A stretch of DNA of 10,253 bases from Solirubrobacterales bacterium (lineage in GTDB: Bacteria > Actinomycetota > Thermoleophilia > Solirubrobacterales > 70-9): contig JACDBR010000013.1 in assembly GCA_013694825.1 (NCBI GenBank), positions 1 through 10,253 on the forward strand, given 5' to 3'. Shown one piece after another: positions 1 to 6,714 of the stretch (positions are counted from its first letter, which is position 1; each line of letters opens with the position of its first letter). The translations under genes and the position numbers were made by a program. The notes below the pieces were generated by a model. It saw only the letters and a list, made by a program, of their open reading frames with translations, did no database searches and was not told the DNA's origin.

Positions 1-420
1 GAAGTAGCGGGCCTCGTCGAAGACGCCGTAGTTGGGCAGCCGGTTCTTGCGGTAGACGGCCCGCACCTCGCCGGCCTCGATCACGGCAAGCGAGTTGTGT
101 GCCGCGGGCGGTCCCGGCGCGTCGAGCGAAGGGCGCGGCAGTCGCGGGCCGGGTTCGGCGAAGCCGACCGTCACGACGATCCCCTCGATCGCCGCGGCGA
201 GCTCGTCGAGGGCTCGGCGGTTGGCGTCGGCGAAATGACGCTTCAGGTAGAGGTCCTCGGCGGGGTAGCCGGGCAGGCAGAGCTCCGGCGTGACAAGCAG
301 GTCGGCCCCCGCCGCCCGGGCGCGCTTGGCCGCCTCAGCGATCAGGCACGAGTTCCCCGCCAGGTCGCCGACCGTCGGATCAAGCTGGGCGAGGGCGATG
401 CGAAGGCCCGGGGCTCTCAT
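1..420 (-). CDS. nadE: Glutamine-dependent NAD+ synthetase, N-terminal glutaminase part (truncated by window edge)
   Basis: This is the first 140 residues of a nitrilase-fold amidohydrolase domain, with the rest lying beyond base 1. The family hydrolyses glutamine and passes ammonia to a C-terminal synthetase domain that converts deamido-NAD to NAD+ in the cytosol. Visible marks are RIALAQLDPTVGDLAGN at residues 7-23, TPELCLPGYPAEDL at 44-57 with the catalytic Glu46, and YRKNRLPNYGVFDEARYF at 123-140 with the catalytic Lys125. The YGVFDE.RYF signature separates NadE from other nitrilase-superfamily amidases. The nucleophile Cys and the ATP-binding synthetase domain are off the window, so a stand-alone amidase cannot be formally excluded. 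The ATG at 420-418 is the natural start because the conserved beta-strand begins within seven residues. No Shine-Dalgarno sequence precedes it. The gene diverges from the metalloprotease across 112 bases. Confidence 0.93.
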   Translation of the reverse strand, partial: MRAPGLRIALAQLDPTVGDLAGNSCLIAEAAKRARAAGADLLVTPELCLPGYPAEDLYLKRHFADANRRALDELAAAIEGIVVTVGFAEPGPRLPRPSLDAPGPPAAHNSLAVIEAGEVRAVYRKNRLPNYGVFDEARYF

Positions 421-428
421 CGGCGCCA

Positions 429-434
429 AGTATG
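429..434 (-). promoter_or_regulatory. Possible -10 element giving a leaderless nadE transcript
   Basis: On the minus strand CATACT ends 8 bases before the nadE ATG. It matches TATAAT at four of six positions, including the conserved A2 and T6. A transcript starting 7-9 bases downstream would begin at or next to the start codon, which would fit the missing ribosome-binding site. I see no good -35 hexamer at the usual spacing, so this is weak. Confidence 0.25.
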
Positions 435-532
435 AAGCGGCGCGGATGCCGGGCACGGCCGGGCTCGGGACAGTGGCCCGACGATTATGCTCGCTGGTGA
501 ACCTGGTGCGCAAGCCTGCGAGGAGAATCTAG

Positions 533-2089
533 ATGTCGCGCTCGTTCGTCACGGCCACGCTGACGGCCCTGACGCTGGCCGTCGCCGCCGCATTTCCGAT
601 CGCCGCCGCAGCCGCCCCGACCGGACCCGGCGCCGAGCGTGAGGCCGAGCGCTCCCTGGCCGCCGCCGAGCGCGCCTTCAGCGGGTCCGTGCGCCGGAGT
701 CGCGGCGCGACACTGGCGCTGCGCGACCTCGCCTTGGCGCTGCCCGACCTGAGCGGCGCGGATCGACGCCAGGCACGAGCGCTGCTGAGCCGCCCCGACG
801 AGGGCAACGAGCCGCAGTTCGACCCCAATGACCCGAACGCGAACGGCAACTGGCGCGCCGACGCCGAGACCGACAGCCAGTGCTCGCTGCACTTCTGCGC
901 CCACTGGGTCACCTCCGACGGTGCCCCGCCGCGCAAGACCGACGAGATCGACCTGTCCGACGACAACGACAACGGGACGCCCGATTACATCGACGCGGGC
1001 CTGGCCTCCGCGGAGCGCTCTTATCAAGTCCAGAACGTCGAGCTCGGCTGGCCCCAGCCCGAGAACGACGGCACACGCGGCGGCACGCCGCAGAACGACA
1101 TCTACTTCTCGCAGCTCGTCTTCTCGGAGAACTTCGGGCTCTTCGGCTACGCCAACACCGACCGCGGCGATCCATGCCTCGATGGCCAGCCCTACCGCTG
1201 CGCCGGCTACCTGGTTCTCGACAACGACTACTCCGAGTTCGGCTACGAGGACCCGCTGCTGCCGCTGCGGGTGACGATGGCCCACGAGTACAACCACATC
1301 CTCCAGTTCGCGATCGACCTCGGCCAGGACACCTGGATGTTCGAGTCGACGGCGACGTGGGCGGAGGAGAAGGTCTACCCCAAGGTCGACGACTACGTCT
1401 TCTACCTGGACTTCTTCGCCGACTCGCCCGCCGATCCGATGACCAGCGCGGGGGGCGGCCAGGGGTTGAAGATCTACGCCAGCGCGATCTGGAATCACTG
1501 GATCGACAGCCGCTTCGGCGAAGACGTCGTCCGCGAGGCTTGGACTGGCTCGCGGAAGGCGCGCCCGCGCAGCTTCGCGATCGAGGCCTACGGACGGGCG
1601 ATCAGGCAGTTCGGCGGATCGGGCTTCGCCCGCGAGTTCGCCCGCTTCGCGGCGACGACGGCCGAGTGGCGCGACGCCACCGAGTTCCCCGACGCCCGCT
1701 CATATCCAAAGCAGGTCGACCGTGCGGGCAGGCTGAACCCCGGCCAGTCGGTGAGCGCGAAGCTCGACAACACCGCCTTCCGCCTCTACGACGTCCCCAA
1801 CCCGGGCGGTGGAACGCTGCGCCTCGAGGCAGAGGTCCAACGCGACACGCGTTCGGCGGTAGCCCTGATCGGTCGCCGTAGCGGACGCCAGCCCCTCGTG
1901 CGGCTCGACTACCTACCCAACGGCCGCGCCGGGAACGTCAAGCTGAAGCGCGTGGGCGGGTACGACCGCGTGACGGTGGCGCTGATCAACGCCGACGGCC
2001 GTGCCAAGCGCCGCGAGAACGCGCGCCCGTTCCGCGAGAAGTGGAACTACGTCCGTAACGACCGTCTGTTCAGGGCGACGTTGCGCTGA
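533..2089 (+). CDS. Secreted zincin-type metalloprotease (HEYNH...E), resembling the MXAN_6640 family
   Basis: The 518-residue product starts with a Sec-type signal peptide: a short basic start, then a hydrophobic Ala/Leu/Val core, with likely cleavage after the Ala run near residue 28. The zinc motif HEYNH lies at 251-255, followed by Glu271 in FESTATWAEEKVYP, which would be the third ligand of an HExxH-x15-E gluzincin-like site. This spacing and the ATW.EE.VYP.V.DYV context recall a putative metalloprotease family first named from Myxococcus. An acidic DLSDDNDNGTPDYID stretch at 140-154 looks like a calcium-binding loop. Two Cys pairs (117/122 and 215/223) could form disulfides outside the cell. 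The last 130 residues look like a beta-sandwich. The start is supported by AGGAG at 521-525, seven bases upstream. Substrate is unknown and protease activity is inferred from the motif only. The gene is monocistronic and divergent from nadE. Confidence 0.88.
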   Translation: MSRSFVTATLTALTLAVAAAFPIAAAAAPTGPGAEREAERSLAAAERAFSGSVRRSRGATLALRDLALALPDLSGADRRQARALLSRPDEGNEPQFDPNDPNANGNWRADAETDSQCSLHFCAHWVTSDGAPPRKTDEIDLSDDNDNGTPDYIDAGLASAERSYQVQNVELGWPQPENDGTRGGTPQNDIYFSQLVFSENFGLFGYANTDRGDPCLDGQPYRCAGYLVLDNDYSEFGYEDPLLPLRVTMAHEYNHILQFAIDLGQDTWMFESTATWAEEKVYPKVDDYVFYLDFFADSPADPMTSAGGGQGLKIYASAIWNHWIDSRFGEDVVREAWTGSRKARPRSFAIEAYGRAIRQFGGSGFAREFARFAATTAEWRDATEFPDARSYPKQVDRAGRLNPGQSVSAKLDNTAFRLYDVPNPGGGTLRLEAEVQRDTRSAVALIGRRSGRQPLVRLDYLPNGRAGNVKLKRVGGYDRVTVALINADGRAKRRENARPFREKWNYVRNDRLFRATLR

Positions 2090-2141
2090 GCCGCCCGCTG
2101 GCTCGGGCCTGAAGCGAACCGGGTGCCCGGCCGCAGCCGGC

Positions 2142-2819
2142 TCAGCCCCGTCTCCGGCCGATGTTGGAGACGATCACCGCGACCACGGTGACCAGGTGAT
2201 CTGACCGATCAGCGCCTCGACGATCGCCAGCGAGCGGCCGAGGTCGGAGCCGGCGACTAGGTCGCCGTAGCCGACGGTGGTCAGGGTGGCGTAGGAGAAA
2301 TACACCAGGTTGGAGACGGTCCCGGGCTCGTCGGACTCGAAGAAGCCCCCGGGGTCGATCGCGGAGATCGCACCGTAGATCGATCCGAAGAGCATCCCGA
2401 TTAGCAGGTAGACGCAGAGCACGCCGAACATGGTCCGGATCGTGATCGCGCCGTCGCTTCGAAAGGCGCGCACGAGCCCGTAGACGATCGCGCCCGGAGC
2501 TAGCGCGACGAACATCAGCGTGGTCAGCCGGGCCGGCAGCTCACCGACGCCGCTGAATCCGAACAGCGCCACAGCGGTGCGAGGACGGCGATCGAGACGA
2601 TGGCGGTGGCGCCCACGAGCAGAAGGCGGTGGACCTCGGAGACCACCAACGCCACGATCAGCGCCAGTCCCTGGAGCGAGATTGTCACCAGCCGCGCCCA
2701 GCCCTCGTCGGGCGCGGCAAGCTGAAAGGAAGCGAAACCAGGATCAGCCCCAGCACGAGCCTGTAGTCCCGATCGCCCCGATCGCCTCCCCGGGACCCAT
2801 TCGCTGCCAGGCTCGCCAA
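2142..2819 (-). pseudogene. Two-TM potassium channel (TVGYGD filter) broken by three single-base frameshifts
   Basis: The longest open piece (2174-2572) carries the pore helix and selectivity filter TLTTVGYGDL followed by EALIGQ, typical of KcsA-like two-TM ion channels. Three frame changes interrupt the gene. Near 2735-2721, RGDRDYRLVLGLILVSL moves to a frame reading APDEGWARLVTISLQ. Near 2572, AIVSIAVLAPL moves to the frame beginning VALFGFSGVGE. Near 2198, EALIGQI is followed by a premature stop, while the next frame reads YLVTVVAVIVSNIGRRRG and stops at 2144-2142. Every junction is repaired by adding one base, for example a T that restores TAC after CAGATC. The repaired product would be about 226 residues, from a TTG at 2819 preceded by an in-frame TAG. 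Flanking coding regions are open, so either this gene is decaying or the assembly has local base-loss errors. Identity of the family is secure. Functionality is doubtful. Confidence 0.85.
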
Positions 2820-2845
2820 GACCCGGCCAGGCTAGATGATGGGCG

Positions 2846-3151
2846 TCAGTCCGTGAGGTCCTCGAGGCTGCGCAGAGTTCGGTCGAAGCCGCATCCGTTC
2901 GGGCAGCGCAGCTCGATGAAACGCTCGATTTCATCGGCCCGTGCTTCGATCGCGGCGTCGCCGACGAGCGCGATCAGGAGCGTGGTTCGCTGCCAGCTGT
3001 CATGGCCCCCCGTCTCGGCCACGGCGGCGCCAAAGCGGTGCCGGAGCCCCTCCTTGAGCGACTTGAGCTGCTTGCGCTTGCTCTTCAGGTCGTGCGAGGC
3101 GCCGAAGTGAAGCCGTGCCTCCAGCAGGCAGACGAATGAGCTCACCCGCAA
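2846..3151 (-). CDS. DUF503 (YlxP-like) small protein
   Basis: The 101-residue product matches the DUF503 pattern: an N-terminal beta-strand ending LEARLHFGASHDLKSKRK (10-27), then QLKSLKEGLRHRFGAAVAE, and the hallmark SWQRTTLLIALVG at 52-64. Members are about 90-100 residues with a ferredoxin-like fold. In Bacillus, ylxP sits in the nusA-infB operon. Biochemical function is not established. Here it stands alone between the broken channel and the GH3 gene, all on the minus strand, and not beside infB. The start could be TTG at 3151 or GTG at 3145. Neither has a convincing ribosome-binding site, and GTG is the more usual codon. The C-terminal tail contains CPNGC at 83-87, an unusual Cys pair that I do not associate with the family. 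Confidence 0.85.
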   Translation of the reverse strand: MRVSSFVCLLEARLHFGASHDLKSKRKQLKSLKEGLRHRFGAAVAETGGHDSWQRTTLLIALVGDAAIEARADEIERFIELRCPNGCGFDRTLRSLEDLTD

Positions 3152-3218
3152 GACGCTAGCTCGGACCGCCAGCCTCGCCGCGCCACCCCGGCGAAGTCGG
3201 CGCGGGCGGGCCGGTGCC

Positions 3219-4286
3219 TCAGCCGAGCTTCAGCGCCACTACCCGCGCGCAGGACTCACGGAGCTGGCGCTCGTCCAGCTTGCCCGACTTCGCCGCGGCG
3301 GCGAGCTGATCAGCGATCCCGCTGACGGGCGCGGCGGCGAAGAGCAGGACGTCGACGCCGGCCGCCGAGCTCTCGATCGCCGCCTCCTCCGGCCCTAGCG
3401 AGCTGGAGATCGCCCCCGCGAGCAGGTCGTCGCTGAAGGCCACGCCGTGGAAGCCGAGCCGCTCGCGCAGCAGGTCGGTAACGATCTCCGGCGCGGTGAC
3501 GGCCGGCTCGGCCGAGCCGAGCGCGGGGTAGGCGGCATTGGCGACCATCACGGCCGGCACCCCGGCATCGATCGCCGCGCGGAAGGGCTCGATGTCGGTC
3601 TCGAGCACCCCGGCGCCGGCCCCGATCGCGGTCGGCTCGAGATCGGTGTTGGCGAAGGTGCGCCCGATCCCGGGGAAATGCTTGACGACCGGGTCAACGC
3701 CACTCGCCTCGAGCCCGTCCGCGAACGCGCCACCCAGCTCGGCGACCGCCGCCGGCTGGTCACCGAAGGTCCGCGAATCGACCGATGCTCCTGGGACGCC
3801 GACGTCGAGCACCGGCGCCAGATCGACGTTTACGCCGAGCCCCGCCAAGAGCCGTCCGGTCGCCTCGCCCTGGCGGCGAGCCTCCGCGGCGCCGCCGGCC
3901 GCGTCGAGCTCTGCGGGCGCGATGTCCGGAGGACCCTCGAAACGCTCCACCGGGCCGCCCTCCTGGTCGGTCGCCACCAGTAGAGGCGGCCGCGCGCCAG
4001 CGGCCGCCGCGCGCTGGAGCTTCGCCACCTGAGCGGCCAGTGCCTCGGTCGGCTCGGGGCTGGTCGGGAACAGGATCACACCGCCGATCTCCCCCTCACG
4101 GGCAGCGCCCAGAAGCTCGGGGGTCGCGGTGTCCTCCATTCTCACCATCAGCTTCTGGCCGGCGGCGTCGGCCAACTCGCCAGAGCAGGCGTCCGGCAGC
4201 ATCGCGGTGGGGGAGACGGAGTCCTCCTCGGGCTCCGGCAAGGCCAGCGAGCAGCCGGCGATGAAAGCCAGGCCGGCGAGCGCCAA
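3219..4286 (-). CDS. Glycoside hydrolase family 3 (NagZ-like) lipoprotein with altered catalytic loop
   Basis: The GH3 N-terminal barrel domain fills nearly the whole product. Marks are GGVILFP at 68-74, ATDQEGGPVERFEG at 105-118, LGVNVDLAPVLDV at 150-162, KHFPGIG at 202-208, and the nucleophile region FSDDLLAGA at 284-292. Classical NagZ enzymes remove terminal beta-N-acetylglucosamine from muropeptides or chitin oligomers. Aligning KHFPGIGRTFANTD with the NagZ pattern KHFPGHGxxxxDSH puts Asn213 and Asp215 where the catalytic Asp and His belong, so activity or specificity may differ. A lipobox-like FIAGC places the lipidated Cys at 12, suggesting an outer-membrane-leaflet location. The only in-frame conventional start is TTG at 4286, which gives a signal peptide with no positive charge. 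The same frame stays open upstream to 4373 and encodes many arginines, so the true start is probably farther upstream (see findings). The gene is divergent from the ChbG-like deacetylase. Confidence 0.85.
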   Translation of the reverse strand: MALAGLAFIAGCSLALPEPEEDSVSPTAMLPDACSGELADAAGQKLMVRMEDTATPELLGAAREGEIGGVILFPTSPEPTEALAAQVAKLQRAAAAGARPPLLVATDQEGGPVERFEGPPDIAPAELDAAGGAAEARRQGEATGRLLAGLGVNVDLAPVLDVGVPGASVDSRTFGDQPAAVAELGGAFADGLEASGVDPVVKHFPGIGRTFANTDLEPTAIGAGAGVLETDIEPFRAAIDAGVPAVMVANAAYPALGSAEPAVTAPEIVTDLLRERLGFHGVAFSDDLLAGAISSSLGPEEAAIESSAAGVDVLLFAAAPVSGIADQLAAAAKSGKLDERQLRESCARVVALKLG

Positions 4287-4291
4287 CGGCG

Positions 4292-4321
4292 CTAGGCGTC
4301 GCCGGGTGGCGTCGCGCCTAG
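4292..4321. repeat. Inverted repeat between the GH3 and deacetylase genes
   Basis: CTAGGCG at 4292-4298 and CGCCTAG at 4315-4321 are exact inverted copies. Inside them CGCC at 4300-4303 can pair with GGCG at 4308-4311 around a GGGT loop. The site lies in the 125-base divergent interval and could be an operator or leader hairpin. It also falls in the likely upstream coding extension of the GH3 gene, where Arg-rich codons could produce such symmetry by chance. Confidence 0.3.
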
Positions 4322-4401
4322 GGCCGCGGCGGGCTCGGCGGGAGGACTGCCGAGCGGCGGAGGGTTCATCGATGCCCGAGATCCTGCCAGCCTAGAAGCG
4401 G

Positions 4402-4407
4402 GGGAGG
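4402..4407 (+). promoter_or_regulatory. Ribosome-binding site of the ChbG-like gene
   Basis: A purine run containing GGGAGG directly precedes two adjacent ATG codons (4412 and 4415). Spacing from the GGAGG core is better for the second ATG, so the protein may begin at 4415. A third ATG at 4424 is less well placed. Confidence 0.5.
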
Positions 4408-4411
4408 GGGG

Positions 4412-5110
4412 ATGATGCCTTCGATGGACTCAGGTGAGCCCCGCCTGCTGATCGTCGCCGACGACTTCGGCCTCAACCCTTCCTACGACGCCGGGATCAT
4501 CGAGGCGGCGGCCGCCGGAGCGCTCGACGGCGTGGGCGCGATGGTTTTGCGAGTGCACGACCCGGTGCCGGTCAGGGCCACAGGCGTGGCCATCGGGCTC
4601 CATCTCGAGCTCGGGCATGCGCTCGACGCCGCCACGGTCGAGGCCGAGCTGCGCGGCCAGCTCGAGCGCTTCGAGTCGCTGTTCGCCGCCCCGCCCGCCT
4701 ATATCGACGGGCATCACCACTGCCACGCCGATTCACCGGCCAGCAAGCCGGTCGCCGAGCTAGCACGCGAGCGCGGCCTTGCGGTGCGCTCGGTCGACGA
4801 TCGCCACCGAGGCGAGCTGCACGCCGCGGGGGTTCGCACCCCGGATCGGTTGATCGGCAGGCTGGACGAGGTCGAGCCCGTCGAGTCGCTCGAGCTCGAG
4901 GCGCTGCTGGGAGGCGACGGCCCGCCCGGGTTCAGCGAGTGGATGGTCCACCCGGGCTACGCCGACTCATCCAGCGGCTCCGGCTACGACGCGGGTCGCG
5001 AGCAGGATCTGGCGTTGCTGCTGAGCCTTGCCGCCGAGCCCGCGCTTCGCAGGCTCCGAGCGACGCACGCCGAGCTGCCCGATCCCCTCGACGCTCGCTT
5101 CGAACCCTGA
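4412..5110 (+). CDS. ChbG/YdjC-family carbohydrate deacetylase
   Basis: The 232-residue cytosolic-type protein has the family landmarks in order: LLIVADDFGLNP at 12-23 with the metal-binding Asp (17 or 18), a GLHLEL strand at 62-67, the metal site YIDGHHHCHAD at 97-107, and MVHPGYAD at 178-185 followed by YDAGREQDLALL at 192-203. ChbG of enteric bacteria removes one acetyl group from chitobiose or chitotriose, and HpnK relatives act in hopanoid synthesis. No hopanoid genes are near. The divergent partner is a GH3 NagZ-like gene, so an N-acetylglucosamine oligomer is the likeliest substrate, by inference. The first residues before RLLIVADD are short and poorly conserved-looking, consistent with a start at 4412 or 4415. 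The Ppx/GppA gene follows after a 47-base gap and could be cotranscribed. Confidence 0.86.
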   Translation: MMPSMDSGEPRLLIVADDFGLNPSYDAGIIEAAAAGALDGVGAMVLRVHDPVPVRATGVAIGLHLELGHALDAATVEAELRGQLERFESLFAAPPAYIDGHHHCHADSPASKPVAELARERGLAVRSVDDRHRGELHAAGVRTPDRLIGRLDEVEPVESLELEALLGGDGPPGFSEWMVHPGYADSSSGSGYDAGREQDLALLLSLAAEPALRRLRATHAELPDPLDARFEP

Positions 5111-5157
5111 CGGCACCGCGGTCCTCCGCCCGAGCCACCGGGCATAGTGGATGCTTC

Positions 5158-6714
5158 GTGGAGCGGCTTGCGGTCATCGACATGGGCTCGAACTCGTGGC
5201 GGCTCGTGGTATTCGACTATGAGGCGGGAAGCCGCTGGTGGACGATCAGCGACGAGATCCGCGAGGCGGTTCGCATCGGCGCCGGCCTCGATGAAGATGG
5301 CTCGCTGCGCGAGGACGCGATCGAGCGTGGCGTCCACGCCGCCGCCGTCTTCGACGGCTTCTGTCGCGCCTCGGGCATCGAGCGGGTGGAGACGGTTGCG
5401 ACCAGCGCGATCCGGGACGCGCCCAACCGCGAAGGGCTCCTCGGCCAGATCCGCGAGCACACCGAGCGCATCCGGCCGCGGCTGGTCGACGGCGCCGAGG
5501 AGGCACGCTACGGCTATCTGGCGATCTGCAACTCGACGACGCTCCGCGAGGGCTTCGGACTCGACATCGGCGGCGGCAGCATCCAGGCGATGCGGATCGA
5601 GGGCCGCCGGCTCGCCGGGACCGAGTCGCTTCGGTTGGGCAGTGTGCGGGTCTCAGAGCGTTTCCTGCCCGGCGAGCAGGCCGGCAAGAAGCAGATCGCG
5701 AAGCTGCGAGCCCATGCCGCCGAACAGCTCGAACAGCTCGACTGGTGGTCTGGAGGCGGCGAGCTGGTCGGAATCGGCGGCACGATCCGGAACCTGGCCG
5801 CGGCAGTGATGAAGGACGCCGAGATCCCGGCCGTGGACGCGCAGGGCTTCGCGTTGAAGGCTGGCGCGCTCGACAAGCTGATCGACCGTCTGGCCGCGAA
5901 GCCGGCCTCCGAACGCGGCTCGATCCGCGGCATCAAGCCCGACCGCGGCGACGTGATCCTCGGGGGCGCGCTCGTGCTATCGGCGGCGATGAAGGCCGGC
6001 GGCTTCGAGCAGGTCACGATCACCGAGGCAGGCATTCGCGAGGGCGTTTTCGTGGAGAGCCTGCTCGCCGGCGAGGACCCGCCGCTCTTCGAGGACGTCC
6101 GCCGTGCGTCGGTCGAGAACCTCGCCCACCGCTACCGGGCCCACGGCCGCCACGCCGAGCACGTCGCCGAGCTCTCGCTCGAGATGTTCGACGGGCTGCG
6201 CGAGGTCGGTGCCCACGCGCTCGGCGGGCCCGAGCGCGAGCTCCTGTGGGCGGCCTGCGCGCTGCACGACGTTGGCGTCTCGATCGACTACGACGACCAC
6301 CATCACCACTCCAAGTACCTGATTCAAAACGCCGGCCTGCCCGGCTACACCCCGCGCGAGCTCATCCTGATCGCGCTGATCGCCCGCTTTCACCGCAAGG
6401 GCGACCCGGACGCCTCGGAGCTCGGCGACCTCGCCGAGTCCGGCGACGGGCGGCGCCTCCGGACGCTCAGCGCGATCATTCGCCTCGCCGAGCAGTTCGA
6501 GCGCAGCCGCGACGGCGCCATCGCCAGCATCGAGGTCGTGCGAAACGGCGGACCGGTCGAGCTTCGGGCCTCGGTCCGGCCCGGCGGAGACCCCCAGGTG
6601 CCGCTGTGGTCGGCGCGCCGCAACTCCGAGCTGCTGGCCGAGGTGATCGACCGGGATGTCGAGATCTCCGCTGCGCGAGCGGCCGGAGAGCTTGGTCGCT
6701 TAGGACTGGCCTGA
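5158..6714 (+). CDS. Ppx/GppA exopolyphosphatase-type phosphatase with C-terminal HD domain
   Basis: The 518-residue product begins ERLAVIDMGSNSWRLVVF, the phosphate-1 loop of the sugar-kinase/actin fold. It continues with VETVATSAIRDAPN, the phosphate-2 loop GLDIGGGS (Asp136), GIGGTIRNLA near residue 205, and ITEAGIREGVFVE, all classical for Ppx/GppA. The C-terminal third is an HD-type helical domain: ACALHDVGVSIDYDD with His370-Asp371, then HHHHSKYLI at 381-389 and RFHRKGD. These enzymes release phosphate from polyphosphate or convert pppGpp to ppGpp in the cytosol, and sequence alone does not decide between them. The frame is open upstream to 4939, but that part overlaps the deacetylase and lacks family similarity. 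GTG at 5158, two codons before RLAVID, is the best start. Its ribosome-binding site is weak. The 3' end overlaps the convergent acyltransferase by 15 bases. Confidence 0.93.
   Translation: MERLAVIDMGSNSWRLVVFDYEAGSRWWTISDEIREAVRIGAGLDEDGSLREDAIERGVHAAAVFDGFCRASGIERVETVATSAIRDAPNREGLLGQIREHTERIRPRLVDGAEEARYGYLAICNSTTLREGFGLDIGGGSIQAMRIEGRRLAGTESLRLGSVRVSERFLPGEQAGKKQIAKLRAHAAEQLEQLDWWSGGGELVGIGGTIRNLAAAVMKDAEIPAVDAQGFALKAGALDKLIDRLAAKPASERGSIRGIKPDRGDVILGGALVLSAAMKAGGFEQVTITEAGIREGVFVESLLAGEDPPLFEDVRRASVENLAHRYRAHGRHAEHVAELSLEMFDGLREVGAHALGGPERELLWAACALHDVGVSIDYDDHHHHSKYLIQNAGLPGYTPRELILIALIARFHRKGDPDASELGDLAESGDGRRLRTLSAIIRLAEQFERSRDGAIASIEVVRNGGPVELRASVRPGGDPQVPLWSARRNSELLAEVIDRDVEISAARAAGELGRLGLA

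Noticed and set aside
463..491. Sigma-70-like promoter for the metalloprotease (TATGCT at 486-491)
   Set aside because: The -10 resembles TATAAT, but the only TTGACA-like hexamer (GGGACA at 467-472) is just 13 bases away, too close to call.
485..1498. 337-residue minus-strand open frame opposite the metalloprotease
   Set aside because: It is antisense to a gene with signal peptide, zinc motif and ribosome-binding site. Its translation is a low-complexity Val/Gly/Arg mix typical of the shadow frame in GC-rich DNA.
2088..2104. GAGCC/GGCTC 5-bp stem at the metalloprotease stop as a terminator
   Set aside because: The stem is short and no T-run follows. Stems of this size arise often by chance at this GC content.
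2524..2934. 136-residue minus-strand open frame as a separate membrane protein
   Set aside because: Its first half is a shadow of the DUF503 gene and the spacer. Its second half is the middle of the frameshifted channel, so it is not an independent gene.
4939..5157. Upstream in-frame extension of the Ppx/GppA gene
   Set aside because: It overlaps the deacetylase gene by 172 bases and translates to Arg/Ser-rich sequence without family similarity, whereas GTG 5158 sits right before RLAVIDMGSNS.
6295..6312. Histidine run HHHHS in the Ppx/GppA protein as a metal-storage or tag-like element
   Set aside because: It falls at the position of the conserved His-rich HxHS segment of the HD domain in this family, so it is explained by the known fold.
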